DNA from: Candidatus Micrarchaeaceae archaeon
GTDB taxonomy: Archaea > Micrarchaeota > Micrarchaeia > Micrarchaeales > Micrarchaeaceae
Direction: 5' to 3'
Length of the DNA: 64,000 nt
Assembly: GCA_027310825.1 (NCBI GenBank)
Contig: DAIDAC010000002.1
Location: forward strand, 62,001 to 126,000
In this document: piece after piece, positions 40,350-49,231 of the stretch
Layout of the letters: every line of letters begins with the position of its first letter
How positions within the stretch are numbered: the stretch's first letter is position 1
Position numbers and translations under genes: made by a program
Notes under the pieces: model-generated
Told to the model about the DNA's origin: nothing
The model's database searches: none
Seen by the model: the letters and a program-made list of their open reading frames with translations, nothing else

Positions 40350-40730
40350 ATAAAAGGACAACTCTCACTTGAGTTTATGGTGTACCTTGCGATCTCAGCG
40401 ATATCGCTCGTAGTGTCGTTGCCATTCTTCATCAGGGGAAACTACGGGGTTTCTTCTTACGCAACGATGTCAGAAATAGGGTCGCTGGCTTCGATGATAA
40501 ACCAGGGTATGCAATCTTATCAGAGCTCTTTTGCTGCTTATGTTCCGAGCGGCATCTGCAACGCAACGATATCGAACAACTCGATCGTATACAACGGCGC
40601 GCGTTATCCGCTTTATGGCAGAATAGAAATAAGCCAAAGTTATCTATGCAAGAACTCTGGAAATATTCTCCACTTTGAGATGCAGAGAAACGCAGGTGAA
40701 AATTACACATTGTCGGTCTCTTCAGTCTGA
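40350..40730 (+). CDS. Second pilin-like protein, probable AUA start
   Basis: 126 residues if begun at ATA 40350, giving MKGQLSLEFMVYLAISAISL, a textbook short class III leader. The first ATG in frame (40377) would cut off the leader's K-G-Q and glutamate. An AGGTGAT ribosome site (40340-40346) is 3 nt before this ATA; no ATG, GTG or TTG occurs between it and 40377 in this frame. A possible disulfide is in the outer domain (SGICNAT and SYLCKNS). If the ATA is wrong, the start is 40377 (117 residues). Confidence 0.6.
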   Translation: MKGQLSLEFMVYLAISAISLVVSLPFFIRGNYGVSSYATMSEIGSLASMINQGMQSYQSSFAAYVPSGICNATISNNSIVYNGARYPLYGRIEISQSYLCKNSGNILHFEMQRNAGENYTLSVSSV

Positions 40731-40732
40731 GG

Positions 40733-41542
40733 TCAAATTCCAATCGACCTCTTCATCTGCTGCCCTGCCTTTTGCTCCTGCGGACCTATATCGTTTCTAA
40801 CGGACTCTATTACGTGCAGTATATCATCCTTCAGTTCTGCAAATTCCTCTTTCGCCGCCTTCAGCTTTTCTGCGGTCTGCTCTAACGTTTTTCTTTTTTG
40901 CGGGTCCCTTTCAGATTTGTATAGGGCTTTATCTTCCTTCTCCAGCTTTTCCAGCTTTGGCTCTATTCTGAAGAAACCATTGAAAAGCCCGTCTGCAACG
41001 CTGTTGTACCTCTTCTTCCAGTTCGTGAACTCCTGGACAGCAGCAATCAATATCGGCATCTCTACAGGATGGTATCCCACCTGCACCATGAGCTCTTCAT
41101 AATCCTGTTCCCTCTTCTGCACATATGCAGCCAGGAGCGCGTTCGCCATGTCGATCTTGATATTGGGATTAAGCTTGCCTTCTGTCCTCAGGCTTTCGTA
41201 GTCGGTAGCCAGCTGTTTCCCTGCAAGCACATGGTACGCGTCGTTTAACTTTTTCGACATCTCCGCTGCGTTCTTCTCTTCGCTGACGTCAGGGTGGTAT
41301 TTCTTGATCTGCTCTAGGTATGCTTTTCTGATCTTCACCTTGTCGCTGGTTCTCTTTATGTTGAGCGCATCAAAGTGCTCCTTGAGCGGATCATCGGTCG
41401 TCTTTTTGCTTGCTTTCCCTATGGCATCGCTAATGGCGCTCTCTATATCCTCAGTGTCGTCGAGCAGTTCCTTGAAGGCCTTTTCCCTCCTCCGTTCAGC
41501 CATCTCCTCCAAGCTCTTCTTCAAGCTTCCGAAAATTGTCAT
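40733..41542 (-). CDS. J-domain protein
   Basis: 269 residues. A J domain is at about residues 53-112: FDALNIKRTSDKVKIRKAYL then IKKYHPDVSEEKNAAEMSKKLNDAYHVL, with the HPD motif. It lacks the Gly/Phe and zinc-finger regions of DnaJ. The C-terminus is a long charged helix. It may act as a co-chaperone or scaffold, but no DnaK is in this window. Convergent with the pilin-like gene, 2 nt apart. Promoter region shared with the divergent gene at 41613 (AATATTTAAG). Confidence 0.8.
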   Translation of the reverse strand: MTIFGSLKKSLEEMAERRREKAFKELLDDTEDIESAISDAIGKASKKTTDDPLKEHFDALNIKRTSDKVKIRKAYLEQIKKYHPDVSEEKNAAEMSKKLNDAYHVLAGKQLATDYESLRTEGKLNPNIKIDMANALLAAYVQKREQDYEELMVQVGYHPVEMPILIAAVQEFTNWKKRYNSVADGLFNGFFRIEPKLEKLEKEDKALYKSERDPQKRKTLEQTAEKLKAAKEEFAELKDDILHVIESVRNDIGPQEQKAGQQMKRSIGI

Positions 41543-41612
41543 GACATTCGCTTATCTCGTTTTGTGCAGGTTAAGCTTAAATATTGGCTAACTCACTGTT
41601 AATTGGGTTGTT

Positions 41613-42041
41613 ATGTCAGCAGATGTCACATCAGTGCATCACGTATACCACAGCATGGTCCATAGCGCGCCGACCGCATCAACAAAACAGATAAAGATAG
41701 GGGTCATGGGCACTTCTAAGATCCTCGATGACCTAGACAGGCTTTGGACACTGAGGTCCGAGAAACTAACGAAAAGAAGCGACTACGAATTCAGGTCAAA
41801 GCCAGAGCCCGGATCGCTCTGCGCATTCATCAATGTAAAAAACAACCGCGGTGAAGAGCGCCCGATATACTGCTTCTCGATATCTCTTAACCTTGAGAAC
41901 ATGGACGATGCCCATGCGACTGTGACGTTCACCGATCTTTCATACGGAATGCAAAGGCGAGAGGAGTTCCTTTCGATTATTGATAAAGTGTACGCAGACC
42001 TACAGAAAGAGCAGCAAACGAAGACGCTCAGCAGAAGATAA
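41613..42041 (+). CDS. Hypothetical protein, 142 residues
   Basis: Starts MSADVTSVHHVYHSMVHS. A mixed alpha/beta protein with FRSKPEPGSLCAFINVKN, YCFSISLNLEN and a helical basic C-terminus. No motif recognised. TATA-like CTTAAATATTGG, about 30 nt upstream, may be shared with the J-domain gene. Gap to the following gene is 33 bp. Confidence 0.55.
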   Translation: MSADVTSVHHVYHSMVHSAPTASTKQIKIGVMGTSKILDDLDRLWTLRSEKLTKRSDYEFRSKPEPGSLCAFINVKNNRGEERPIYCFSISLNLENMDDAHATVTFTDLSYGMQRREEFLSIIDKVYADLQKEQQTKTLSRR

Positions 42042-42074
42042 TTTAATCCCTCGCTCCGTAGATTAACTGGTAAA

Positions 42075-42716
42075 ATGAAGTACGAATCTTACGTCGACAA
42101 GAGGGTATGGTCCAAAGGCGTAAAGCACATCAAGAAGAACGACAAAGTCCTCGCAAGGGTTCTCGGGAGCGTCAAATTCCAACCAGACGAATGGTGGCTG
42201 CACAAGGATTACTATGCATCTATCGTAAGGGCGATAATCTACCAGCAGATATCCGGAAAGGCCGGCGATGCGATTATCAAAAAGTTCGCTTCTCTTTACA
42301 ACGGAAAACTTCCAAGACCTGCAAAATTCCTTGCCACGCCTGAGAAAATGGTTCGCGCAGCTGGCGTCTCACCACAGAAATACTCTTATCTAGTCGATTT
42401 GTGCACACGGATAGAAGATGGAAGGCTTGAGCTAAAGAAATTTTCTAAGATGGACGACGAGAAAATAATCGAGGAACTCGACGAGGTGCGGGGAATCGGC
42501 AGATGGACTGCAGAAATGTTCCTGATGTTCAGCCTAGGCCGTGTCGATGTAGTTCCGTACGATGACCTCGGTCTCCAGAAATCTGTTCAACGGGTTTACA
42601 AGCTGCGGGCTCTTCCGAGCAGGGAGAAGTTCGAAATGTTGTCCAGGAAATGGAGGCCTTACGGCACCATTGCATCTCTTTATCTTTGGAGAAGCCAGGA
42701 CGGTAGCAAAGAATAA
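42075..42716 (+). CDS. DNA-3-methyladenine glycosylase (AlkA/HhH-GPD family)
   Basis: 213 residues. HhH-GPD fold: AIIYQQISGKAGDAIIKKF, then the helix-hairpin-helix VRGIGRWTAEMFLMFSLGR and the catalytic Asp in VDVVPYDDLGLQ. It excises alkylated bases, starting base-excision repair; ExoIII (10339-11091) could act next. Lacks the Fe-S cluster of EndoIII. Length fits the short archaeal AlkA forms. Confidence 0.85.
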   Translation: MKYESYVDKRVWSKGVKHIKKNDKVLARVLGSVKFQPDEWWLHKDYYASIVRAIIYQQISGKAGDAIIKKFASLYNGKLPRPAKFLATPEKMVRAAGVSPQKYSYLVDLCTRIEDGRLELKKFSKMDDEKIIEELDEVRGIGRWTAEMFLMFSLGRVDVVPYDDLGLQKSVQRVYKLRALPSREKFEMLSRKWRPYGTIASLYLWRSQDGSKE

Positions 42717-43337
42717 TCAGCCAGGCATCGCGCTCTTTGGCCGCTGACTTTTCTGAGGTCTTGGAACGCTTATTGCTCTTACGAATATGTCTGCCATCTG
42801 CTTGACGTCGCATCTTGGGTCATGCGGGTGTGGCAGCCTCGAGCTCTTCATCTTTATGCCTCCCCTGAGCATTCCGTTTACAAATGAATTTAGATGGAAC
42901 ATGTTGTGTGTTCCGAACATGTCCCAACGGTTCCTTCCGGCCTTTGTCAGCAGATAATCGAGAACCTCTATGTCGCCTTCCCAGTTTGAAACTGCAACTA
43001 TCTTATCATAGTTTTCCTTTTGGGCATCAAGGTAGCGAGTCAGCCCCCTCGCAACTTCCTCGACAGGCTTCCCGTTCTCTTTATAATATGAAAGAGGCTT
43101 CTTGACCACATTGTCGAGAATTTCCTGCTTTACTGCTCCGTACGGCTGTATTATGAAATGCCTTACATCGCCATTGATTACCTTGTCTTTTACAAACTGC
43201 TCTATTTCACCTTTCTTCAATGCAGAAGGATCTGGAAGAACAATCACAGCTAACTCTAGTATTGCGTGTGTTCCATCGAGTATTACAGGTCCGCCTAGCT
43301 CGGCATCTATCAGCAGGTAACCCTTTTTTTCGTTCAT
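42717..43337 (-). CDS. DnaQ/RNase T-like exonuclease-fold protein, divergent
   Basis: 206 residues. The start YLLIDAELGGPVILDGTHAI has the D-x-E and the beta strand of DEDD exonucleases. Near the C-terminus the LPHPHDPRCDVKQMADIFV stretch matches the H-x(4)-D site of DEDDh proteins. The middle Asp is in NWEGDIEVLDYLL. Activity is plausible but not certain, as the spacing is unusual. Same strand as the upstream gene, 11 nt apart. Confidence 0.55.
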   Translation of the reverse strand: MNEKKGYLLIDAELGGPVILDGTHAILELAVIVLPDPSALKKGEIEQFVKDKVINGDVRHFIIQPYGAVKQEILDNVVKKPLSYYKENGKPVEEVARGLTRYLDAQKENYDKIVAVSNWEGDIEVLDYLLTKAGRNRWDMFGTHNMFHLNSFVNGMLRGGIKMKSSRLPHPHDPRCDVKQMADIFVRAISVPRPQKSQRPKSAMPG

Positions 43338-43348
43338 AAAATCATATT

Positions 43349-44371
43349 TTACAGGTCAGACATCGACTTGAACAAGTTCTCTGCATTGGCGTTCAGGCCC
43401 CTCAAGTAGGTTCTTTGGCGCAGCTCATCTTCATCTACCGTTGCCCTCTTGGCTATCATCTCCATCATGAACTGCTCGATCGCTTCGAGGTCCTTTGGAG
43501 AAATTCTTGGATTGTGCATTCTAGACCATTCCGGCTTGGCTTCGTATTCTATCTTGCTCTGCCTGATGAGATCTCTTGTCCATTCTATGCTGCTCTCTGC
43601 AGCCATGCTCATGAAGCCAAATCCCCTTTTAAGGTGTTCCACCGACAGTCCGGTCTCGGTCATGTAGTGTATAAGGTTGGCACCCTCCTCAATCAGGAAT
43701 GCCCTGATGCTGCCGTAGAAGGTATCTATTATGTAAACTGCATCGTAGGCATCCTTTATGCCTCTTTTCATGCCTTTCTCCATCCATGTGCCCCACTTCA
43801 GGAGCACCTGCAGGTAAGCCGGAACCGTGTATACTGCAAGCTGTCCGCCTGGGGATTCGGAGTCGTCTATGTATTCCGGTTGGCTCTGCTCGAAGAAGAA
43901 GCTTGCTTTTAGCGGAATGCTGAAATCGATAATGTCTCCAGAGCATATATCGAGCTCTACTCCAGACTTTGTTATGAAAACAGCGGTCGTTCTCTTCTCG
44001 TTTAATTTTATTAGCGTCAAGCCGTAAGTGTCAGGATTGCTGACCAGCGCTGCGAACACCGCATTTGGCACAGCATAATCAAGATCCTTCGCACCTCTCA
44101 AAAAGAGCTCTGTGCGGTCTTCCAGCTTTTCATCGAGCTTTGTAAGCAGTGGAGAATCGTTGAGCGCCTCTGCGTATGTAGGTCTATGGACCTGCAAATC
44201 CGCTCCTGTAATCAAGCACTTCGCTGCGCTGCCTATCAATACCATATTTTCCTCTCCGAAGTACGAGCACAGCTCTCTGTGTATGCTCTTCAGATCGCTC
44301 TTTGTCGGAAGCTTGTTTCTTGAAGTCATTGCACCAACTTTGGGAGCGGTAAGGTCAAAATTGTACACCAT
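43349..44371 (-). CDS. Nucleotidyltransferase-like protein
   Basis: 340 residues from ATG 44371 (MVYNFDLTAPKVGAMTSRNK). The first half has MVLIGSAAKCLITG and RGAKDLDYAVPNAVFAALVS, a G-S/A...D-x-D arrangement like nucleotidyltransferases of the MNT/AbiEii type. The second half is helical with KWGTWMEKGMKRGIKDAYDA. Substrate not predictable. A TATA (CTTTAAATATC, about 44403-44413) lies upstream. It heads a two-gene unit with the DnaQ-like gene. Confidence 0.55.
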   Translation of the reverse strand: MVYNFDLTAPKVGAMTSRNKLPTKSDLKSIHRELCSYFGEENMVLIGSAAKCLITGADLQVHRPTYAEALNDSPLLTKLDEKLEDRTELFLRGAKDLDYAVPNAVFAALVSNPDTYGLTLIKLNEKRTTAVFITKSGVELDICSGDIIDFSIPLKASFFFEQSQPEYIDDSESPGGQLAVYTVPAYLQVLLKWGTWMEKGMKRGIKDAYDAVYIIDTFYGSIRAFLIEEGANLIHYMTETGLSVEHLKRGFGFMSMAAESSIEWTRDLIRQSKIEYEAKPEWSRMHNPRISPKDLEAIEQFMMEMIAKRATVDEDELRQRTYLRGLNANAENLFKSMSDL

Positions 44372-44534
44372 ACCGATCCACAATAACTATCGCGCGTTTC
44401 TTGATATTTAAAGGTAGCGAAATGTTGCAAAATGTGAACAAAAGCTTGCGGTTTTGTAAAGTGGCATTTTCTCTGCCATAGGCTAGGCAACCATATAAAT
44501 ACCTTTTTAGCGGAGTTATCAACGCTGTTTCTAC

Positions 44535-44607
44535 GCGATCGTAGTCTAGTCTGGTAGGACATTGCCTTGCCAAGGCAGTAGCCCGGGTTCAAATCCCGGC
44601 GGTCGCA
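44535..44607 (+). tRNA. tRNA-Gly(GCC)
   Basis: Acceptor GCGATCG/CGGTCGC (one G-U pair), anticodon stem TTGCC/GGCAG with one mismatch, loop TTGCCAA (anticodon GCC, codon GGC), T stem CCGGG/CCCGG with loop TTCAAAT, discriminator A. 73 nt. TATA-like CCATATAAATACC lies about 40 nt before. No CCA encoded. Confidence 0.9.
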
Positions 44608-44672
44608 TTTCTAATTTTCAAAAGCTCATACATCGAAAATGCACACACTGCATCGTGGTTCGAAAAGCTAGA

Positions 44673-45269
44673 TCAAGGCGGCCATCTTGGGTATCTTCCG
44701 AACAACTCGCCGTAAAAATTATGCCCTCTGACGTTGTCTCCGTGTGCATAATTGTCAGGATATGGTCCTTTCGCCTGTTCAGCGAGACTATCGCTGTCAC
44801 TATACTCGGAGCTGGTATCGACAGCTTTTGTCTGCGACTGCATTTGTGCTGCACGCTGCTGTGCCTCCTGTGCGTATGCTGCGTACATTGCCCATGCTCT
44901 TGCATTCCTCTCCGCCTCCTGTGCGTATGCCGCCGCCTGCGCTGCCGCATCTCTTGCATTTTTCTCCGATCTCAGCACACCCTGAGCGTCTATGCCTCTA
45001 GACGGGTGCGGCGGCCATTCCATTTCAACCCGCAAATACGGCAGGTACACTCTATCTTGAGCTGTGAAAAAAGGCTGTCCCGGCGCTGCATAAGCCTGGC
45101 TAGGCGCGAAGTTCGGCGTTAACCATTCCAATGTTGCCCCCATTGACGGAAAGAACACCCTATCCGGGCCGACGAAATACGGCTGGCCTCTCGCAGCGCT
45201 ATCCTTGTTTGGAGCGATCTGAGTCATCTGCTCCGGCGTGGCTTGCGGCCTTGATCTAAACAAACCCAT
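44673..45269 (-). CDS. Hypothetical protein with two internal repeats and Ala/Gln-rich coiled coil
   Basis: 198 residues from ATG 45269 (MGLFRSRPQATPEQM); TATA-like ATAAGTATTTAATG gives a leaderless message. Two repeats: RGQPYFVGPDRVFFPSMGAT then GQPFFTAQDRVYLPYLRVEM. Between residues about 110 and 155 there is an Ala/Glu/Gln-rich coiled coil (AAAYAQEAERNARAWAMYAA). Ends Pro/Trp-rich. No family recognised. Confidence 0.55.
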   Translation of the reverse strand: MGLFRSRPQATPEQMTQIAPNKDSAARGQPYFVGPDRVFFPSMGATLEWLTPNFAPSQAYAAPGQPFFTAQDRVYLPYLRVEMEWPPHPSRGIDAQGVLRSEKNARDAAAQAAAYAQEAERNARAWAMYAAYAQEAQQRAAQMQSQTKAVDTSSEYSDSDSLAEQAKGPYPDNYAHGDNVRGHNFYGELFGRYPRWPP

Positions 45270-45406
45270 AGTGGTGACTCCGTTCATTAAATACTTATAG
45301 ATTATGGTGCCTAACGTCAATCATCTACCTGCTTCGTTGTAGCGTCGCATTTCTAACCATACACTATTAAATATCAAAATCGCCGCTAATATATACAGGG
45401 GATGAG

Positions 45407-46060
45407 ATGGCACCAGAAGCCAAGAGAAACGATGCAGTTGCAGTAGAGCTTAGGCAATGGGCTGGAAAGATAAGCGATGAGGGAAGGCCACATATTGTGG
45501 AGCCTACACGCGCGCTTATTGCAGCATTTAGGAGCAAACTCGAATCCATGGGATACAAAATTCCTGAAGACAAAACAGAGAAGAAAAGCGAAGGATTTGG
45601 AGGCCATCTGGCATTTAATGTCTGGGGGGACTCTGACGACTCCCAAAGTTCTGCACAAAAACGCGAGCAATCACCACAAGAAGAGCCTATGTCTATTGGC
45701 CTTGCAGGCATCAAGAAACCAAAGGAATTCGACAGTGCAAAGGACTACCACGAGCTGAGTGATTGGCTGTTAGGCAGTGAGCATGAGATTAGATTCCAGA
45801 TGCTTGTCGACGGTACACTTTCCGATGTTGCAGGAATTATTGCCTCGAACAACGACGCATTAGAGAGGGAAAAAATGAAGAGCAAAGCAGAAAAAAGAAT
45901 CACAGAGGCCATACGTATGTATTCTGATGCTGTGGTTACTGCAAAGAATGACATAGAAAGGGCAAAAGATGTTGAAACCGTCGGACTCATCAAATCGGAA
46001 TTACATAACTCTGTAGATCTTGCAAGGGACTATCTAGTCAAAACAATCACCAATGTATAG
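45407..46060 (+). CDS. Hypothetical helical protein, 217 residues
   Basis: Starts MAPEAKRNDAVAVELRQWAG. TATA-like ATTAAATATC at about 45366-45375. A polar, disordered middle (KKSEGFGGHLAF and SDDSQSSAQKREQSPQEEP) separates two helical regions, with a C-terminal helix pair (KRITEAIRMYSDAVVTAKND). No motif recognised. One of three neighbouring same-strand genes up to 47765. Confidence 0.55.
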   Translation: MAPEAKRNDAVAVELRQWAGKISDEGRPHIVEPTRALIAAFRSKLESMGYKIPEDKTEKKSEGFGGHLAFNVWGDSDDSQSSAQKREQSPQEEPMSIGLAGIKKPKEFDSAKDYHELSDWLLGSEHEIRFQMLVDGTLSDVAGIIASNNDALEREKMKSKAEKRITEAIRMYSDAVVTAKNDIERAKDVETVGLIKSELHNSVDLARDYLVKTITNV

Positions 46061-46145
46061 TGCTTAAAATCTGAAGGCATTATACCGTTATTTTAGGGTT
46101 TCGCTAGGCTTAAATATCAGAAAAACTGAGGGAATCTGGATAGAA

Positions 46146-47078
46146 ATGTCAGCGACTGAGGTTTTGGCAGAGGGTTCGAAGTGCAGCGACAACTCGTATA
46201 GCCTGGTGCAGAAAGGTCTAGAAGTAACTATGGAAAGCGCCCCCAGGGTAGAAGCATTGGTCGCGAAATCAAAAGAGCTAGAGACCGCAGGTCAAAAATC
46301 AGTGCACGACGAGGCATCAATATGGGACGAGTTAGGCCGTCCCGGTGAGGCTGGCGCTTCAACGCGTAACCTTCTTGTAGGGTATTTCCAAGACGCAGAG
46401 AACCTGCTTTCTGAAATGTGGCAGAATGCTACTGCAAACGGATCAGTTGAAGAACAGTATAGAGTCATAAATGCTAGAGAACATGCCTATAATGAAGCAA
46501 ACTGGCTGACAAGAGTGTATCTTCACACGTTGAGCAAGTACACTGGCCTAGCGCTTGCTGCAAAAACTGCAGAAGAATTTGACAGCGCATATAGTGAAAT
46601 GTACGAAAGGCTTTTCGGTGCGTCCTTAAGTATACTCAATGGCGCCAAAACCCTGCAACATAAGATTAAGCAGGCTTATGATGGCGATCCAATCGTAGAG
46701 TTCCCAATAGAGGAACGAATCGTCTTGAAGGGGGAATTCCGTATCCTTGATTTATCTCAGTACGATGCTGCAATATCAATTAATGTGCGTGCGGATAAGA
46801 ACCCATTGGAAACAGTTCTTGCCGACGCAAAAGAAGGGGCAAAAGCAATTGATGAGACTAATGAAGCTTCGGCCAACGCATTTATAAACACATCAAGATA
46901 CGGTGAAAAGTTCATTACATTGTCTATACTTTACAGACGCGGAAATAGGAAAGAAGTTGTATACCTGGCTCTAAGGGCTCTGAGAACATTAAGGAGCAGA
47001 CATGAATCACCAGATAAGGACGTGCACTACATAACTGGTGAGCCGCTGCATCCTCGGCTACCGAGCCACAGAGAATAA
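46146..47078 (+). CDS. Hypothetical helical protein, 310 residues
   Basis: Mostly amphipathic helix: a coiled-coil N-terminus (PRVEALVAKSKELETAGQKS), a helical middle with NAREHAYNEANWLTRVYLHT, and a C-terminal beta-containing part. TATA-like CTTAAATATC at about 46109-46118. The following gene starts 21 nt after its stop. No known domain; could be lineage-specific. Confidence 0.55.
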   Translation: MSATEVLAEGSKCSDNSYSLVQKGLEVTMESAPRVEALVAKSKELETAGQKSVHDEASIWDELGRPGEAGASTRNLLVGYFQDAENLLSEMWQNATANGSVEEQYRVINAREHAYNEANWLTRVYLHTLSKYTGLALAAKTAEEFDSAYSEMYERLFGASLSILNGAKTLQHKIKQAYDGDPIVEFPIEERIVLKGEFRILDLSQYDAAISINVRADKNPLETVLADAKEGAKAIDETNEASANAFINTSRYGEKFITLSILYRRGNRKEVVYLALRALRTLRSRHESPDKDVHYITGEPLHPRLPSHRE

Positions 47079-47099
47079 AATGATTAACGCGGTGCAAAC

Positions 47100-47765
47100 A
47101 TGCAAAACACCCCATCAACAGCGCCAAAGCCTGAGAGATCGCCAGAGCCTACACTGACAATGCTTGCTGACAATCTTCAGAAATACGCGCCTGGGCTTGT
47201 CGCAAAGGTCAACGAAGCGAATCTCGCCTACCAAAAGGAAGACTACGAGCTCGCGGCGAAGATATGCGAGAGCATTGCAGATACTCTCCACAAGTCATTC
47301 AGAGGAATCGCGCACACAGGAGGGCCGTCAGCATTCTTCGACCACGTCGAAACGGAGCTTTTTGAGACTGCGCTCGGATTCCTTGCTACAAATACCAGGC
47401 TGCTCAAGCACTTCTGCGATTATCCGCCTGACGGAACGCTTGCCGAAGAGCTCATAAGCAAGAATTCGCTCATAGCAAGCTTGTATTCGTGGAGGGCAGA
47501 CCTTGAAGAGAAGCTGTCGCATCTGGAGAACAGGGAGAGCGGCAGGTTCAGCAGGCTCTTCGCCGCAAAAAAGCACGTCGACAGGGCATTGGAGCGATGG
47601 ACGCTTGCCGCAGAAATGTCCGAGAAGCTAAGCCAGACAAAATCAGAAGGAGAAAAGCTCTTTCTAGAACTGCAGGCAAGAACTTTCAGGCGAGACGCAG
47701 AACTGCTAAAGCCAAAGATCGATCTTATTCTTTCTGACATGAACGGATTGCACATGAGAAAGTAA
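47100..47765 (+). CDS. Hypothetical coiled-coil protein, 221 residues
   Basis: Starts MQNTPSTAPKPERSPEP, a disordered head, then helices (YAPGLVAKVNEANLAYQKED, LISKNSLIASLYSWRADLEE) and a basic region (RFSRLFAAKKHVDRALERWT). It shares helix-heavy composition with its upstream neighbour but no clear alignment. Probably co-transcribed with it. Unknown function. Confidence 0.55.
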   Translation: MQNTPSTAPKPERSPEPTLTMLADNLQKYAPGLVAKVNEANLAYQKEDYELAAKICESIADTLHKSFRGIAHTGGPSAFFDHVETELFETALGFLATNTRLLKHFCDYPPDGTLAEELISKNSLIASLYSWRADLEEKLSHLENRESGRFSRLFAAKKHVDRALERWTLAAEMSEKLSQTKSEGEKLFLELQARTFRRDAELLKPKIDLILSDMNGLHMRK

Positions 47766-47809
47766 CGCGCGAGCGTAATTTCTTAATATGCTTGTTTCCA
47801 ATCACTCAC

Positions 47810-48364
47810 ATGAAAGAGATAGAGCTCCGCGTCGTCGGAATAGACGAGCGCCAGGTTCGCAGCAGACTGAAGGCGATCGGCGCAAAGCATCTTGGAAAGA
47901 AGAGGCTGAAGCGACTCGAAGTCAGGCTTGTCAACACGCCGAAGCTCAAGAGATGGCTGCGTGTGAGGACAGACGGCCATTCGACTACTTTTACGATGAA
48001 GGAGAATCGAGGTACAAAGGAGAACGTACACGAGTGGGAGCTTACGGTCGGAGACTTCAAGTCGATGAGCCAGATAATCCAAAGGGCGTTCACAAAGAAC
48101 CTAAAGGCCTACATAGAGAGCGACCGCGACAGATATCACTTCAACAATACGGAAATAACAATAGACAAGTGGCCGAAGATACCTCCGTTCATGGAGATAG
48201 AGGGCAAATCAAAAAAGCAAGTCGACGCCGTTTACAAGAAGCTCAACATAAAGGGAAAGCCGATCGGCAACATCTGGGACATTTATCGACTGTACGGACT
48301 GAACTTCAGAGATGTGAACAGAAAAACCAACGACGAGATAAAGCGGATACTTGATAGGCTCTAA
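47810..48364 (+). CDS. CYTH-domain protein (class IV adenylate cyclase/thiamine-triphosphatase fold)
   Basis: 184 residues from ATG 47810; TATA-like CTTAATATG near 47782-47790 makes it leaderless. Signature: EIELRVVGID (E-x-E), WLRVRTDG, TFTMKEN, HEWELTVGD, and TEITIDKWPKIPPFMEIEGK. These charged residues line the tunnel that binds triphosphates and metal. Actual substrate (ATP, thiamine triphosphate or polyphosphate) is unknown. Confidence 0.85.
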   Translation: MKEIELRVVGIDERQVRSRLKAIGAKHLGKKRLKRLEVRLVNTPKLKRWLRVRTDGHSTTFTMKENRGTKENVHEWELTVGDFKSMSQIIQRAFTKNLKAYIESDRDRYHFNNTEITIDKWPKIPPFMEIEGKSKKQVDAVYKKLNIKGKPIGNIWDIYRLYGLNFRDVNRKTNDEIKRILDRL

Positions 48365-48416
48365 TGACAGCTCCTTCTACTTCTGAAATAAAAAAGAAAA
48401 AGAAAGAAAAAATAAA

Positions 48417-49157
48417 TTAGCCTACTCCAAGGCCTACATTGCCGCTAGCTCCAACAGTCAGGTTTGTGCCCTGTGGGACTACCAATCCTGCCTGCATAGT
48501 TCCGTTGACATTCATTCCAGCGCCTATGCTTGCAACTACTGGGCTAGGGTTGTTCACCGTCAAATGCCCGCTAGACTGCACTGCAAGGCTGGAGTTGTGC
48601 CACACGAGTATCTGGACCACAGGCAGCATTACTATCTTGCCGTTGCCTGTCGTGTGCAGCGACTGGTTTGCCATGAAGTCTATGTTTGCCCAGTTCACGG
48701 CTTTTGTGCCGTTTGTAGCAGCGACTGTGAAGTTTCCGAACACCTTCAGCACACTGCTTGGCAGAACGACATTGTTCACCGTGCCGTTTGCAGACGTCGC
48801 AGTCACCGATTTTACGGCGACAGCGATTTCATTGTAATTTCCAGCAGGCAGTGTAGCATTTCCTACAAAGGCGTATGAGCTCTTCAGCGTCAGAAGGTCA
48901 TATGTGCCGCTTCCTGTGACTGGAACAGTGTACCACTGCCCGGTCGTCTGGCTGTGCACTGTTATGTTCTGCACCGTCAGGTTGACTGCGGAATAGGCAG
49001 TCCCGCTTAGAGGAGCGTCAGACACGCTGTATAGCATAGCGCCTGTCTTCTGGCCGTAAGTTGTCGTCGTATGTACGCCGTTCATGAGCGCAACGGCTGC
49101 AAGAGCGACAATGACCACAACTACGACTACTCCTATCAGTAACGAATTTTTTGCCAT
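48417..49157 (-). CDS. DUF4382 domain membrane-anchored protein
   Basis: 246 residues. An N-terminal transmembrane helix (LIGVVVVVVIVALAAVALM) is followed by an outer domain with the DUF4382 start YSVSDAPLSGTAYSAVNLTV and ITVHSQTTGQWYTVPVTGSG, then TYDLLTLKSS. Rich in Asn-x-Thr/Ser. Likely cell-surface; the domain's function is not known. Single gene. Confidence 0.72.
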   Translation of the reverse strand: MAKNSLLIGVVVVVVIVALAAVALMNGVHTTTTYGQKTGAMLYSVSDAPLSGTAYSAVNLTVQNITVHSQTTGQWYTVPVTGSGTYDLLTLKSSYAFVGNATLPAGNYNEIAVAVKSVTATSANGTVNNVVLPSSVLKVFGNFTVAATNGTKAVNWANIDFMANQSLHTTGNGKIVMLPVVQILVWHNSSLAVQSSGHLTVNNPSPVVASIGAGMNVNGTMQAGLVVPQGTNLTVGASGNVGLGVG

Positions 49158-49231
49158 ATTATCATCTTGGTATAAACTTAGAAGGGAAAGACTAAAAACA
49201 ATTGCTGGTGTTTCGGGGCGCCATGTCTTTC

